Shown here one piece after another: positions 51,728 through 60,044 of a stretch of 64,000 nucleotides of DNA (its first letter is position 1; the number at the start of each line of letters is the position of its first letter). Both the position numbers and the translations under genes were made by a program. Below the pieces are notes generated by a model, which saw only the letters and a program-made list of their open reading frames with translations, searched no databases and was not told the DNA's origin. The stretch is from Sphingobacteriales bacterium 44-15 (lineage in GTDB: Bacteria > Bacteroidota > Bacteroidia > Chitinophagales > Chitinophagaceae), in NCBI GenBank assembly GCA_001899685.1, contig MKWG01000003.1, positions 372,001 to 436,000 of the forward strand, read 5' to 3'.

Positions 51728-52455
51728 AATTGCTTTCGTTTAAAGATGCTTTCGGGAATTGCTTTAATAATGTACATGATCCACCGCCAGAACCACTTGA
51801 CATAAATAACGTTCTTTTTCTTTTTAAGTCCTGCATAAACAGCCGAAGCAACATCAGCAGGATTTGCGGTAAGCAGCTTTGGCAAATCCAGGTTTTCCGT
51901 CATTTTTGTATAGACAAAGCCCGGTAAAACCGTAAGCACATGTACATTATCTTTATACAGGCTGTTGCGCAGCCCGGATAAATAAGCAGTAAAGCCAGCC
52001 TTGGCGCTGCCATAGATGTAATTGCTTTGCCTTCCCCTCTCTCCTGCCACAGAGCTGATACCCGCTATCGCACCGCTTTTCCTGGCGGCAAAATCCTGTG
52101 CAATAATATTTAAGATACTTACGGCGCCTGTATAATTGGTATGGATCGTTTTAAGTGTTTCCTCCGTATTGCTTACTGCTATATCATTTTCTGTCATGTA
52201 TCCAAAAACACAGATGGCGATATCCGGTTTGGAAAGAAGTCCGTCATAGAATGGCTGATGGGATTTAAAATCCATGGCATCAAAGGCATATACCTTACAG
52301 TCCTGTTGATATCTTATTCTTATATCAGCCGCAATATTTGATATGGATAAAGGGTTACGGCAGGCTAACTGAACATCATATTTTTCTCCGGCAAATTTCC
52401 GCGCTATTGCGGTGCCTATATCGGATGTAGCCCCAAGAATTAATACGGAAGCCAT
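51724..52455 (-). CDS. short-chain dehydrogenase, DprE2-like, 243 aa
   Basis: A Rossmann-fold SDR: cofactor motif LGATSDIGTAIARKFA at residues 7-22, catalytic Ser, Tyr and Lys (GISSVAGERGRQSNYIYGSAKAGF, Tyr147-Lys151 region), and IPESIFKRKQL at the end. In D-arabinofuranose donor synthesis DprE2 reduces the keto intermediate of decaprenyl-phosphoribose; the TSDIG form of the glycine motif and the UbiA/HAD context favour this role. The oxidase partner DprE1 (FAD-dependent) is not encoded in this operon. Overlaps the HAD gene by 4 nt and follows UbiA by 12 nt. Confidence 0.78.
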   Translation of the reverse strand: MASVLILGATSDIGTAIARKFAGEKYDVQLACRNPLSISNIAADIRIRYQQDCKVYAFDAMDFKSHQPFYDGLLSKPDIAICVFGYMTENDIAVSNTEETLKTIHTNYTGAVSILNIIAQDFAARKSGAIAGISSVAGERGRQSNYIYGSAKAGFTAYLSGLRNSLYKDNVHVLTVLPGFVYTKMTENLDLPKLLTANPADVASAVYAGLKKKKNVIYVKWFWRWIMYIIKAIPESIFKRKQL

Positions 52456-52467
52456 GGAATTTCTGGT

Positions 52468-53352
52468 TTATAAAAAAAATGGGAATTTCTTAATATAGAT
52501 AAGGAAATAGAAGCTGATCATCCAAAGGAGGATAGATACCTGTATAAAGCGATCCTTATAAAGAATTTTTGTTGGGGAACCTGAATCCGACTTAACGTAG
52601 ATGATCTGTAAATACCGCATTAAACCAGCCATAACAAAAAGAGCCGTAATATATAACCTTTCTGTATTATGCTTTTCAATTACTTTTTCCGATACAGTAT
52701 ACATGAAATATGCAACGATCATTACCGCAGATACTAATGCCAGCAGCGTATTCAGGAAGTCAAGTGTATAGCCTTTTACTGCCTTGCGCATATCAACACC
52801 GGAAGATAGTTTAAGCAGCACGTCATCCCTTCTTTTGCCAATAGCCATAAAAAGCGCAAGGAGAAATACCATGATATTCATCCAGATGGTCACATCTACT
52901 ACAGCTATGGCTCCGCCCCCCCGGATGCGCAGATTAAATCCAATGGCAATGATAAAAATATCAAGTATTGCTATATTTTTTAAGCCAAACGAATAAGCCA
53001 GATTAATAACAAAATAAATACCCAGCAACCAAAAAAAACGGCTGCCTTCAGGCCAGGCTATCCCAAAACCCAGCAAAATTAAAATACCGCAGATAATCAG
53101 CGCGGCAGATGGAGAGACTTTACCAGAGGCAAGAGGACGATTTTTTTTCTCCGGGTGCTTACGGTCATCTTCCATATCCCTGTAGTCGTTAATAATATAA
53201 ATGCTGCTGGCAATACAGCAGAAAGCTATAAATCCTCCTGCTAAGGCCATTAATTTGGAGGTATCAAAAATTTCTCCTGAAAAAAACAGAGGAATATAGA
53301 GGAATAAGTTTTTTGCCCAGTCTTTGGGTCTGAGTAGTCGTAAATATATCAC
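52468..53352 (-). CDS. UbiA-family prenyl-phosphate phosphoribosyltransferase-like protein, 294 aa
   Basis: Nine hydrophobic segments with both UbiA aspartate motifs: NDYRDMEDDRKHPEKKNRPLASG (about 55-77) and the second LDIFIIAIGFNLRIRGG. This form, with KHPEKKNRPLASG, is typical of decaprenyl-phosphate 5-phosphoribose synthase (Rv3806c type), which joins phosphoribosyl pyrophosphate to a polyprenyl phosphate. It is the first gene of the minus-strand operon UbiA - SDR - HAD. Start at 53352 fits. Divergent from a GT-C-like gene 145 nt away, which may use the donor sugar. Confidence 0.85.
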   Translation of the reverse strand: MIYLRLLRPKDWAKNLFLYIPLFFSGEIFDTSKLMALAGGFIAFCCIASSIYIINDYRDMEDDRKHPEKKNRPLASGKVSPSAALIICGILILLGFGIAWPEGSRFFWLLGIYFVINLAYSFGLKNIAILDIFIIAIGFNLRIRGGGAIAVVDVTIWMNIMVFLLALFMAIGKRRDDVLLKLSSGVDMRKAVKGYTLDFLNTLLALVSAVMIVAYFMYTVSEKVIEKHNTERLYITALFVMAGLMRYLQIIYVKSDSGSPTKILYKDRFIQVSILLWMISFYFLIYIKKFPFFL

Positions 53353-53496
53353 CTCTTTAATCTTCGTTTATGTGCTAAAAATAAAATATTATTCATATTT
53401 CCTATGCGCAAGTTAAATAACGTTCGTTACTTAGCGTTAAGTATATACACATAATAAAGATAGACCCAATCTATATTTTTACAAATAATTACTAAT

Positions 53497-55113
53497 ATGA
53501 CGCTAAAAAAAGCATTGCCCGTTTCAGAGATAGCCCTGATTGTAATTTTTGCGATAATCCCGCTTTTTCTTTCTCTTCCGTACAGGGTGAATATATTTCT
53601 GTCATGGGAAGGCGCTTACAGAATTAGTAACGGAGAGATGCCGTTCAGGGATTTTGGGATCCCTTTGGGGGGCATGTACTGGGTTGTGCCTGCGATCTTC
53701 TTCAAGATTTTCGGACCTCAAATGATTTCCCTTATCAAAGCTCAGGTGTTCATTAATATCATTTCAGGGCTTGCCTTCAGGTCTGTATTAAAAAACCTGG
53801 AAGTACTGCCTTCCGTAAGGTTTGGTGGTATCCTGCTATACTGCCTGTCATTTTCATTCATAAACTTTTGGCCATGGTACAATCATACCGTGATTGTATA
53901 TGCATTTGTCGCACTTGCTTTTGTTATAAAAATGATAATGAATGGCAATAACCGTTTTATTTACTGGTGGGCCGGCCTGGCAGGGTTATTTACTTTCTTC
54001 TCATTTTTTACCAAGCAGGATGGCGGAGGACTGATCCTCCTTGTTTGCAGCGCTCTTTTATTATATAATAGCTGGGTTGATAAAAAATGGATGGGACTGG
54101 CGGTTTACTTATTGAGCACCATCGCTTTTATCTCGGTTGCTGTTTTATATTTCTCCCGGTATGATTTCTCTTATTGGTTCAACCATGGTCAGCCGCCTCA
54201 TAATGCAAGAGTGTCTGCCGCAGATATCTCTAATGAGTTTTTCGGAGGTTCACAATGGCTGAAATTCTATTTCTTTCTAATTCTTTTATTAATTCTTTCT
54301 TATATAAAAGACCAGAAAAATTTTATCAGGAATAAGCAGTTCATGGTCTTTTCACTGATGACCCTGGGCATTTTATGCTTTGCAGCCATATTCCAGGTAA
54401 CCAGCTATACACCGGACAACTGCAATATCTTCTTTCATAGTTTCGCTTTTGTTTTCATATTCCATTATCTGGGAAAGCTTGTCTTAAACAATCAAAGCCT
54501 GTTACGGGGAACGCTAGCGTTAAGCCTGGGTGTGCTGCTGTGGTGGAGCCATTTGTACTGGAATTACATGCAGCGAATACTTAAAACAAACGTCGTAAGC
54601 AGCGATTTTGCAACATCTTCCACAGGGGAGAATATAGTAAATATGCATAATGCTATTATGAGTAAAGATGCTTTTGCCATCTCCCAGGGGAAATGGATCC
54701 CTGCAAATTTTTATACCCTGCACAAAATGACAATGCCCGAACCTACGGTACAGGGAGTAGAGCGGATATTAAATATGGAGATTGTTAAAAATAACAAAAA
54801 CATAAAAGTGCTGAATATGTCTGAGCTTACCTTTCTTGCAAGGGAAATGCCCTATAAGCTTGAGCACGGTCCTCAATACCCGCTTTGGTTCCATCTTGGG
54901 GTGGGAATGTTCAACAGGGAGGCCCGGGTGTTTGAAGAAAAGATCCGGAACAATTATTACGATCTTGTATTGTTTGAATATATTGACGACCTCAATAATT
55001 TTTACCCTTTTCGCATCAGGGACGTTTTAAAGACCAGCTACCGGCAGGTGGATTCCTTTTTTGCTCCCCGGAATACAAACCCCGGCATGATTGAAGTATA
55101 TATAAAAAAGTAA
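53497..55113 (+). CDS. multi-pass membrane protein, GT-C glycosyltransferase-like, 538 aa
   Basis: About eleven hydrophobic segments and a C-terminal soluble domain (about 375-538). The first loop carries WEGAYRISNGEMPFRDFGIPLGG, with acidic/polar residues where GT-C enzymes place their catalytic and donor-binding residues; the second contains QDGGG. Such enzymes move sugars from lipid donors, and its position opposite the UbiA-SDR-HAD operon makes an arabinofuranosyl (or ribosyl) transferase a reasonable idea. No clear family match by eye; other GT-C relatives are possible. The promoter region (53353-53496) is shared with the UbiA operon. Confidence 0.65.
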   Translation: MTLKKALPVSEIALIVIFAIIPLFLSLPYRVNIFLSWEGAYRISNGEMPFRDFGIPLGGMYWVVPAIFFKIFGPQMISLIKAQVFINIISGLAFRSVLKNLEVLPSVRFGGILLYCLSFSFINFWPWYNHTVIVYAFVALAFVIKMIMNGNNRFIYWWAGLAGLFTFFSFFTKQDGGGLILLVCSALLLYNSWVDKKWMGLAVYLLSTIAFISVAVLYFSRYDFSYWFNHGQPPHNARVSAADISNEFFGGSQWLKFYFFLILLLILSYIKDQKNFIRNKQFMVFSLMTLGILCFAAIFQVTSYTPDNCNIFFHSFAFVFIFHYLGKLVLNNQSLLRGTLALSLGVLLWWSHLYWNYMQRILKTNVVSSDFATSSTGENIVNMHNAIMSKDAFAISQGKWIPANFYTLHKMTMPEPTVQGVERILNMEIVKNNKNIKVLNMSELTFLAREMPYKLEHGPQYPLWFHLGVGMFNREARVFEEKIRNNYYDLVLFEYIDDLNNFYPFRIRDVLKTSYRQVDSFFAPRNTNPGMIEVYIKK

Positions 55114-55134
55114 CCGTTTTAAAGTAGGACATTT

Positions 55135-55248
55135 TAAAATGGTACATTCCAAATTGTCGCACCGCTTTTCCTTCTTTGCTGCGCGGAGAGGGAATAAAAG
55201 GGTGAGGGCAATTAAAAATGCGGCGACAATTTGAAATGCACCATTTTA
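55135..55248. repeat. inverted-repeat element with 26-nt ends, MITE- or REP-like
   Basis: Arms at 55135-55160 and 55223-55248 match at 24 of 26 positions (ends TAAAATGG, inner edge AAATTGTCGC). The 62-nt interior reads TTTGCTGCGCGGAGAGGG...GGTGAGGGCA, a G-rich phrase that recurs in dispersed bacterial repeats. No reading frame is present. The rest of the spacer 55249-55553 shows no gene. Confidence 0.6.
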
Positions 55249-55553
55249 ATATACACCCTGAAAAACCGTTTTCTGGCATTTCCCCTGCCCCGGGTGAATT
55301 TGCCCGTTGTCACTTATCCACAATATTTGCCATTCGCACCCTGTTTTAGCTGTTATTCCACTACTGTGTAACTTTTTGATGCTTTACAGGTTCTACATAC
55401 GAACATTTCCCGGGAAAAAGGCTTTGGCAGTTTTAAATTAATCTAGTGTAATGCATTCAGCCTTTACTTTTTTCCGTTTGTGTATTTTATATTTTCTCTG
55501 CCCTTATTTCAGAGGATTTTTAAGTGCGAAGTCGTTCGTATAACTAATTATTT

Positions 55554-56228
55554 ATGAAGAATAAGCTACTTAAGGGAGCTCATCTTTCCGGGCACAAATG
55601 CAGGGAGATCCTGGAATTGTTTTGCGAAGATATTACCGCAACCCAAATTGCCGCTATAAGTGGTATAAGCCGGGTTACGGTAAACAATTATTTTAAATTA
55701 ATCAGGAAGTCCATTGCCGCATACTGTGATCATGATCCTGAAACGGTGATATCGTATGAAGATGATCCTATGCTCGCGGGCAATCAGCGGCTGCCGGTAG
55801 TATATGGCTTTGTCAGCAATGGCAGAAAGATCGAAACAACCTGGTTACAGGCCATAGACGGGAATATTTTGCAGCACCTGCAGGATCACGGAAACTGTAA
55901 TTCTTTTTTAAAAAATATTGAAACATTCACGCCGTTTCAGGCAATAGCCGATTGCTGCAACTGGAAATTACACTGGCTTGAGGATACTGCATCTTCTGCC
56001 GTAAGCATTCTCCTCTCGGATATTGCCGGTTTTTGGTCGTACACCAAAGGAAGGCTTCAGAAATTCAGAGGGATGAATAAAAAGATGCTTTACCTGCATA
56101 TCAAAGAATGTGAGTTCAGGTATAATTTCAGAAATGAAGACCTGTTACCCGTATTGAACGAAGTCATTTCATACCCCCAAAAGAGAAAAAGTCCTGTTAC
56201 CCTAAACGAAGACTGTGGTTTTATGTAA
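55554..56228 (+). CDS. ISXO2/IS1595-transposase-derived protein, probably domesticated, 224 aa
   Basis: The N-terminal ~45 residues contain a helix-turn-helix (EILELFCEDITATQIAAISGISRVTVNNYFKLIRKSI) as in IS1595-type transposases. The middle keeps the beta-strand phrase VVYGFVSNGRKIETTWL, and the C-terminus keeps the strongly typical GFWSYTKGRLQKFRGMNKKMLYLHIKECEFRYNFR (about 169-205). Catalytic residues seem lost: the Glu expected before GFW (IEGFW in the family) is Ala (DIAGFW, residue 168), and no acidic residue stands where the central TDE motif is expected. It is shorter than the ~290-320-aa transposases, and no terminal inverted repeats flank it. It may now be a DNA-binding or regulatory protein. 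A stem (56291-56332) and terminator follow. Confidence 0.65.
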   Translation: MKNKLLKGAHLSGHKCREILELFCEDITATQIAAISGISRVTVNNYFKLIRKSIAAYCDHDPETVISYEDDPMLAGNQRLPVVYGFVSNGRKIETTWLQAIDGNILQHLQDHGNCNSFLKNIETFTPFQAIADCCNWKLHWLEDTASSAVSILLSDIAGFWSYTKGRLQKFRGMNKKMLYLHIKECEFRYNFRNEDLLPVLNEVISYPQKRKSPVTLNEDCGFM

Positions 56229-56378
56229 ATGGAAATATTCAGGTAAACTGGCAGCAAATACCTGTGGATCATTAAGCTTTTAAGATTGTCTCCGGGGATT
56301 TCATTTTTCCCATACTTCAACTCATCCCCGGATCATATATTTAAGTTGAAGTGACATAAGTTTTCTCATGTTTTAAAC

Positions 56379-56409
56379 GCGGGAGGTTGTCTAATCACCC
56401 GCTTTTTTT
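56379..56409 (+). terminator. intrinsic terminator
   Basis: Stem GCGGG / CCCGC with a 14-nt loop followed by seven Ts, 150 nt after the transposase-like gene stop and before the tRNA. A second perfect 9-bp stem without T-run lies at 56291-56332. Confidence 0.65.
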
Positions 56410-56493
56410 GTCTTCCGGTATTCTTAAAACTCTTCTCAGATTGTAATAAAACCCCTATTTTTGCTGCCCGAAAAGAAAAATCCGGGTATTCCT

Positions 56494-56570
56494 GGCGAGG
56501 TAGCTCAGTTGGTTAGAGCGCAGGATTCATAACCCTGAGGTGATGGGTTCAATTCCCATCCTCGCTACCA
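56494..56570 (+). tRNA. tRNA-Met (CAT anticodon), CCA encoded
   Basis: A 77-nt cloverleaf from GGCGAGG to CCTCGCT-A-CCA. The acceptor stem has one G-U pair at position 1-72. The D-arm (TAGCTCAGTTGG), anticodon loop TTCATAA with CAT, and T-arm GGGTTCAATTCCC are all present. The G-U end pair and body match elongator tRNA-Met of Bacteroidota rather than initiator; lysidine-modified tRNA-Ile2 also has CAT and cannot be fully excluded. A TATTTTTG -7 box lies at 56456-56463. Confidence 0.93.
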
Positions 56571-56607
56571 GGACTATTCCTAATATAGGAATAGCTCACA
56601 AAAAGTT

Positions 56608-56642
56608 AAGCGGTAATCTTTAAAAAAGGTTGCCGCTTTTTG
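56608..56642 (+). terminator. intrinsic terminator after tRNA-Met
   Basis: Stem AAGCGGTAA / TTGCCGCTT (one G-U pair) followed by TTT, 37 nt after the tRNA end. Confidence 0.7.
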
Positions 56643-56684
56643 TTTGACTATGGTTTGAGTTCAGGTTTTGAATAGCCAAAGTCA

Positions 56685-56718
56685 TTTATTCATAATATGC
56701 CCAAATGCTTTAATTTTG
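56685..56718 (+). promoter_or_regulatory. promoter of the metE riboswitch transcript
   Basis: TTTA at 56685-56688 and TAATTTTG at 56711-56718, 22 nt apart, fit the Bacteroidota -33/-7 pattern. The start would be near 56725, directly before the aptamer. Confidence 0.5.
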
Positions 56719-56752
56719 CCGTCCAGTTCTTTTCTTTACTTCTTATCAAGCA

Positions 56753-56923
56753 GCAAAGGTTCCCGCATAGCGCGGGATTAATAGGGAATCCGGTGTAAAT
56801 CCGGAGCTGTCCCGCAACTGTAAGTAACACAACAGTTTTTACCCTTGTTGTCCACTGTCCCGGTAGCTATCGGGGTGGGAAGGACGGTAAAAATGTTATA
56901 AGTCAGGAGACCTGCCTTTACTG
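56753..56923 (+). ncRNA. cobalamin riboswitch
   Basis: The order of conserved elements is that of the B12 aptamer: AAAGGTTCCCGC, GGGAATCCGGTG, AAATCCGGAGCTGTCCCGCAACTGTAAG, then the long variable arm, and the 3' part GTCAGGAGACCTGCC. The spacer to the metE start (57114) is 190 nt and holds a small hairpin (CTGTCT TTCC AGACAG at about 56988-57003). The switch is expected to shut off the B12-independent methionine synthase when cobalamin is available; the mechanism (termination or start-site masking) cannot be told by eye. Confidence 0.92.
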
Positions 56924-57113
56924 TAATTGGCAATGCTTTCGGGGAATGAAGCAATTGTTGGGTTGGTATACTTTAACGATCACGATCTGTCTTTCCAGAC
57001 AGCAGGACCCTGGCGTTGGTATGCTCATTCTTCACATTATTTTTCACCGGTAAACATTGCGGGTTCAGCAAAGAGCTTTTGATTGATCATTAATCATTTT
57101 AAAAGCATTGAAC

Positions 57114-59438
57114 ATGCAAACACACAACCTGGGCTACCCGAGGATAGGCGGCCAACGGGAACTTAAAAAAGCGTCGGAGCAGTATTGGGCCGGCAAGCTT
57201 ACGGCAAATCAATTGGGTCAGACCGGCAGCAGCATCCGTTTACACAACTGGCGGCTGCAAAAAGAAGCCGAGATAGATTGGGTGCCCTGTAATGATTTCT
57301 CTTTTTATGACCAGGTACTGGACACCTCACTGATGGTAGGAGCGATCCCTGCAAGGTATCACGACCTGATGCAGAATAAACAACTGCCTCACCTGGATCT
57401 TCTGTTTGCAATGGCAAGAGGATATCAAAAAGACGGGTATGATATCACAGCCATGGAAATGACAAAATGGTTTGATACCAACTACCACTATATTGTTCCT
57501 GAATTTGTGGCCAATCAAAAGTTCAGCCTGTTTAATACAAAAGCACTGAACGAATTTGTTGAAGCAAAACAAAACGGTATACAGGCCAAGCCGGTTTTGC
57601 TGGGGCCGGTATCGTTCCTGTTGTTAGGTAAGGAAAAAGAAGCCGGGTTTCATCGCCTGGAACTGATAAGCAGGCTCCTACCTGTTTATATAGATATTCT
57701 GACAAAGCTGGAGCAGGCAGGCGCATATTATGTGCAACTGGATGAGCCCTGTCTTTCACTGAATCTTACAGATGCGGAACGGCAGGTATTACGCAAGACT
57801 TATACGGAGATTAAAAATAAGTTACCGCACTTACAGATCATCCTCGCCAGCTACTTTGAGTGTTATGGTGAAAACCTGAACACTGTCCTGGAATTACCCA
57901 TCCAGGTATTGCACCTCGACCTGGTGCGTTGTCCTTCCCAGTTGGATGATATCCTGCAAACTGGCCTGGTGCGCAGCAAAACCATTCTTTCCCTCGGCGT
58001 TGTGGATGGAAGAAATATCTGGAAGAATGATTTTGAAAAATCGCTGGAGCTCATTAAAAAAGCCAACGCCAAAATAGGAGCGGAAAGGATATGGATCAGC
58101 CCGTCCTGCTCGCTGCTGCACGTACCCTGCGACCTTGACCTGGAAACCAATGACAAAGTGTTAACGCCCGAGATTAAGCAATGGCTGGCATTTGCCAAAC
58201 AGAAGATCGCGGAAGTAGTAGCGCTAAAGCAACTGGCAAGCGATGAGGAAAATGCAACGGTTAAAAGCAGGCTCGAAGAAAATATCCGGGCTAATCAGAA
58301 CCGGAAAACTTCAACACTCATCCACAATGCAAAAGTGAAGGAAAGGGTAGCTGCGATCACAAATGCCGATGCCTCACGCACCAGTCCGTTTGCTTCGAGG
58401 AAAATCAAACAGCATGCGTCTTTAAACCTCCCGTTGTTTCCTACCACCACCATCGGTTCTTTTCCACAGACAACCGAAGTGCGCAACTGGAGGGCAAGAT
58501 TGAAAAAGGGAGAGCTGACTCCTGAGCAATATGATGATCTGATCGCAAAAGAAACGGAAAAAGCTATTCGCTGGCAGGAAGAAATTGATATTGATGTGCT
58601 GGTTCACGGCGAATTTGAACGTAATGATATGGTGGAGTATTTCGGAGAACAGCTCAACGGTTTCGTCTTTTCGAAAAATGGCTGGGTACAGAGTTATGGC
58701 AGCCGTTGTGTGAAACCTCCCATTATTTATGGAGATGTAACCCGTCCCGAGCCTATGACAGTACGCTGGACATCTTATGCACAGTCGCTGACCGAAAAAC
58801 AGGTTAAAGGAATGCTCACCGGTCCTGTTACCATTTTGCAATGGAGCTTTGTGCGCAATGATCAGCCGCGCAGCGAGACCTGTACGCAGATTGCGCTTGC
58901 CATCAGGGATGAAGTGGCAGACCTGGAAAAGGCTGGCATTAATATTATACAAATTGACGAACCCGCAATTCGCGAAGGATTACCGTTACGTAAAGAAAAC
59001 TGGCAGGAATACCTGCAGTGGGCGGTGCGAGCATTCCGGATCTCGGCAAGCGGGGTGAAGGATGAAACACAGATCCACACCCATATGTGCTATTCCGAAT
59101 TTAATGATATCATTCAGAATATAGCCGATATGGATGCTGATGTCATCACTATCGAATGCAGCCGTTCACAAATGGAACTGTTAGATGCTTTTGCAGAGTT
59201 CAGGTATCCCAATGAAATTGGCCCGGGGGTATATGATATTCATTCTCCGCGTGTCCCGTCCAGACAGGAAATGGTTCAGCTTATGGAAAAGGCAAAAGCA
59301 GTTATTCCTACCGGTCAGCTTTGGGTTAACCCCGACTGTGGCTTAAAGACCAGGGGCTGGAATGAAACAAAAGCAGCACTTTTGGAAATGGTGAATGCCG
59401 CTAAGGAATTACGGCAGCAGGTAGCGGTGAATGCCTGA
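57114..59438 (+). CDS. metE: cobalamin-independent methionine synthase
   Basis: The start is placed at ATG 57114 (MQTHNLGYPRIG); a TTG two codons earlier is an unlikely start. The protein has 774 residues, normal for MetE, with the two barrel halves: N-terminal GYPRIGGQRELKKA and LGPVSFLLLGK, C-terminal TTIGSFPQTTEVR, LHGPVTILQWSF-type MLTGPVTILQWSF, QIDEPAIREGLP, and the zinc ligands in IHTHMCYSEFNDI, IECSRS and NPDCGLKTRGW. It makes methionine from homocysteine and 5-methyl-THF-(Glu)n. The cobalamin riboswitch upstream implies a B12-dependent MetH elsewhere in the genome. Confidence 0.95.
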   Translation: MQTHNLGYPRIGGQRELKKASEQYWAGKLTANQLGQTGSSIRLHNWRLQKEAEIDWVPCNDFSFYDQVLDTSLMVGAIPARYHDLMQNKQLPHLDLLFAMARGYQKDGYDITAMEMTKWFDTNYHYIVPEFVANQKFSLFNTKALNEFVEAKQNGIQAKPVLLGPVSFLLLGKEKEAGFHRLELISRLLPVYIDILTKLEQAGAYYVQLDEPCLSLNLTDAERQVLRKTYTEIKNKLPHLQIILASYFECYGENLNTVLELPIQVLHLDLVRCPSQLDDILQTGLVRSKTILSLGVVDGRNIWKNDFEKSLELIKKANAKIGAERIWISPSCSLLHVPCDLDLETNDKVLTPEIKQWLAFAKQKIAEVVALKQLASDEENATVKSRLEENIRANQNRKTSTLIHNAKVKERVAAITNADASRTSPFASRKIKQHASLNLPLFPTTTIGSFPQTTEVRNWRARLKKGELTPEQYDDLIAKETEKAIRWQEEIDIDVLVHGEFERNDMVEYFGEQLNGFVFSKNGWVQSYGSRCVKPPIIYGDVTRPEPMTVRWTSYAQSLTEKQVKGMLTGPVTILQWSFVRNDQPRSETCTQIALAIRDEVADLEKAGINIIQIDEPAIREGLPLRKENWQEYLQWAVRAFRISASGVKDETQIHTHMCYSEFNDIIQNIADMDADVITIECSRSQMELLDAFAEFRYPNEIGPGVYDIHSPRVPSRQEMVQLMEKAKAVIPTGQLWVNPDCGLKTRGWNETKAALLEMVNAAKELRQQVAVNA

Positions 59439-59479
59439 CACATTTCAGGGCTGATCTCGTTTGTTTAAATGATAACGTC

Positions 59480-59522
59480 AGGAGAACGGGATTGCAGTGA
59501 TGCAATCTCTTTCTCCTTTTTC
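59480..59522 (+). terminator. intrinsic terminator after metE
   Basis: A two-part stem, AGGAGAA...TTCTCCT outside and GATTGCA/TGCAATC inside with a GTGA loop, ends in a T-rich run, 41 nt after the metE stop. Confidence 0.8.
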
Positions 59523-59634
59523 TTAGATGAGTTACTTGTGTTGAAAACCTCCGGTATCCTATGTCAACAATAAGTATATCTTTATAAAGATGTAAAATAT
59601 AAAACACAATGGCCTTCCGGTTAAAAATTAACCA

Positions 59635-60033
59635 TTGTTGAAAAAGCATGAGCTGAAATATTGTCCACGGTGCGGTAAAGATTTTGAATGCAAAGTAGGA
59701 GATATCAATCGCTGTCAATGTACCACGGTCTTGATCAGCGGGGAAACCCGGCAGTTCCTTGAGCAAACCCATTACGACTGCCTGTGCAGCGCGTGTTTAC
59801 AGCAAATTGATCACCTGGTAAGATACAGTCAGCAACATCTTTTTCCTGTGCAAAAAGAGATGCTGATAGAAGGGCTTCATTATACTATTGAAAATGGTAT
59901 GTTTGTGTTTACCGAACTCTACCATATCCAAAGAGGATACTGCTGCAGGAATGGTTGCCGGAACTGCGCGTATGGATTTAAAAAAACGGAAGAGAACGTC
60001 ACTTGTTCACAAAAAACCAATTCACCCAAATAG
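59635..60033 (+). CDS. cysteine-rich CWC plus DUF5522-type protein, 132 aa
   Basis: The N-terminal half has paired Cys (YCPRCGKDFEC, NRCQC, DCLCSACLQQI), the cysteine-rich CWC domain; the second half is DUF5522-like: GLHYTIENGMFVFTELYHIQRGYCCRNGCRNCAYGF with five Cys. Together they form a likely zinc-binding small protein of unknown role, common in Bacteroidota. The only available start is TTG at 59635 or the next TTG; an ATG at 59609 is out of frame and short. The start is therefore uncertain. Preceded by a short AT-rich region with a TATCTTTA box at 59577-59584. Confidence 0.75.
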   Translation: MLKKHELKYCPRCGKDFECKVGDINRCQCTTVLISGETRQFLEQTHYDCLCSACLQQIDHLVRYSQQHLFPVQKEMLIEGLHYTIENGMFVFTELYHIQRGYCCRNGCRNCAYGFKKTEENVTCSQKTNSPK

Positions 60034-60044
60034 TACAGGACATC

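Noticed and set aside
56494-56570. Attachment site or integrated element next to the tRNA-Met gene
   Set aside because: No integrase gene or repeated tRNA 3' end was found nearby; the neighbouring transposase-like protein lacks flanking repeats.
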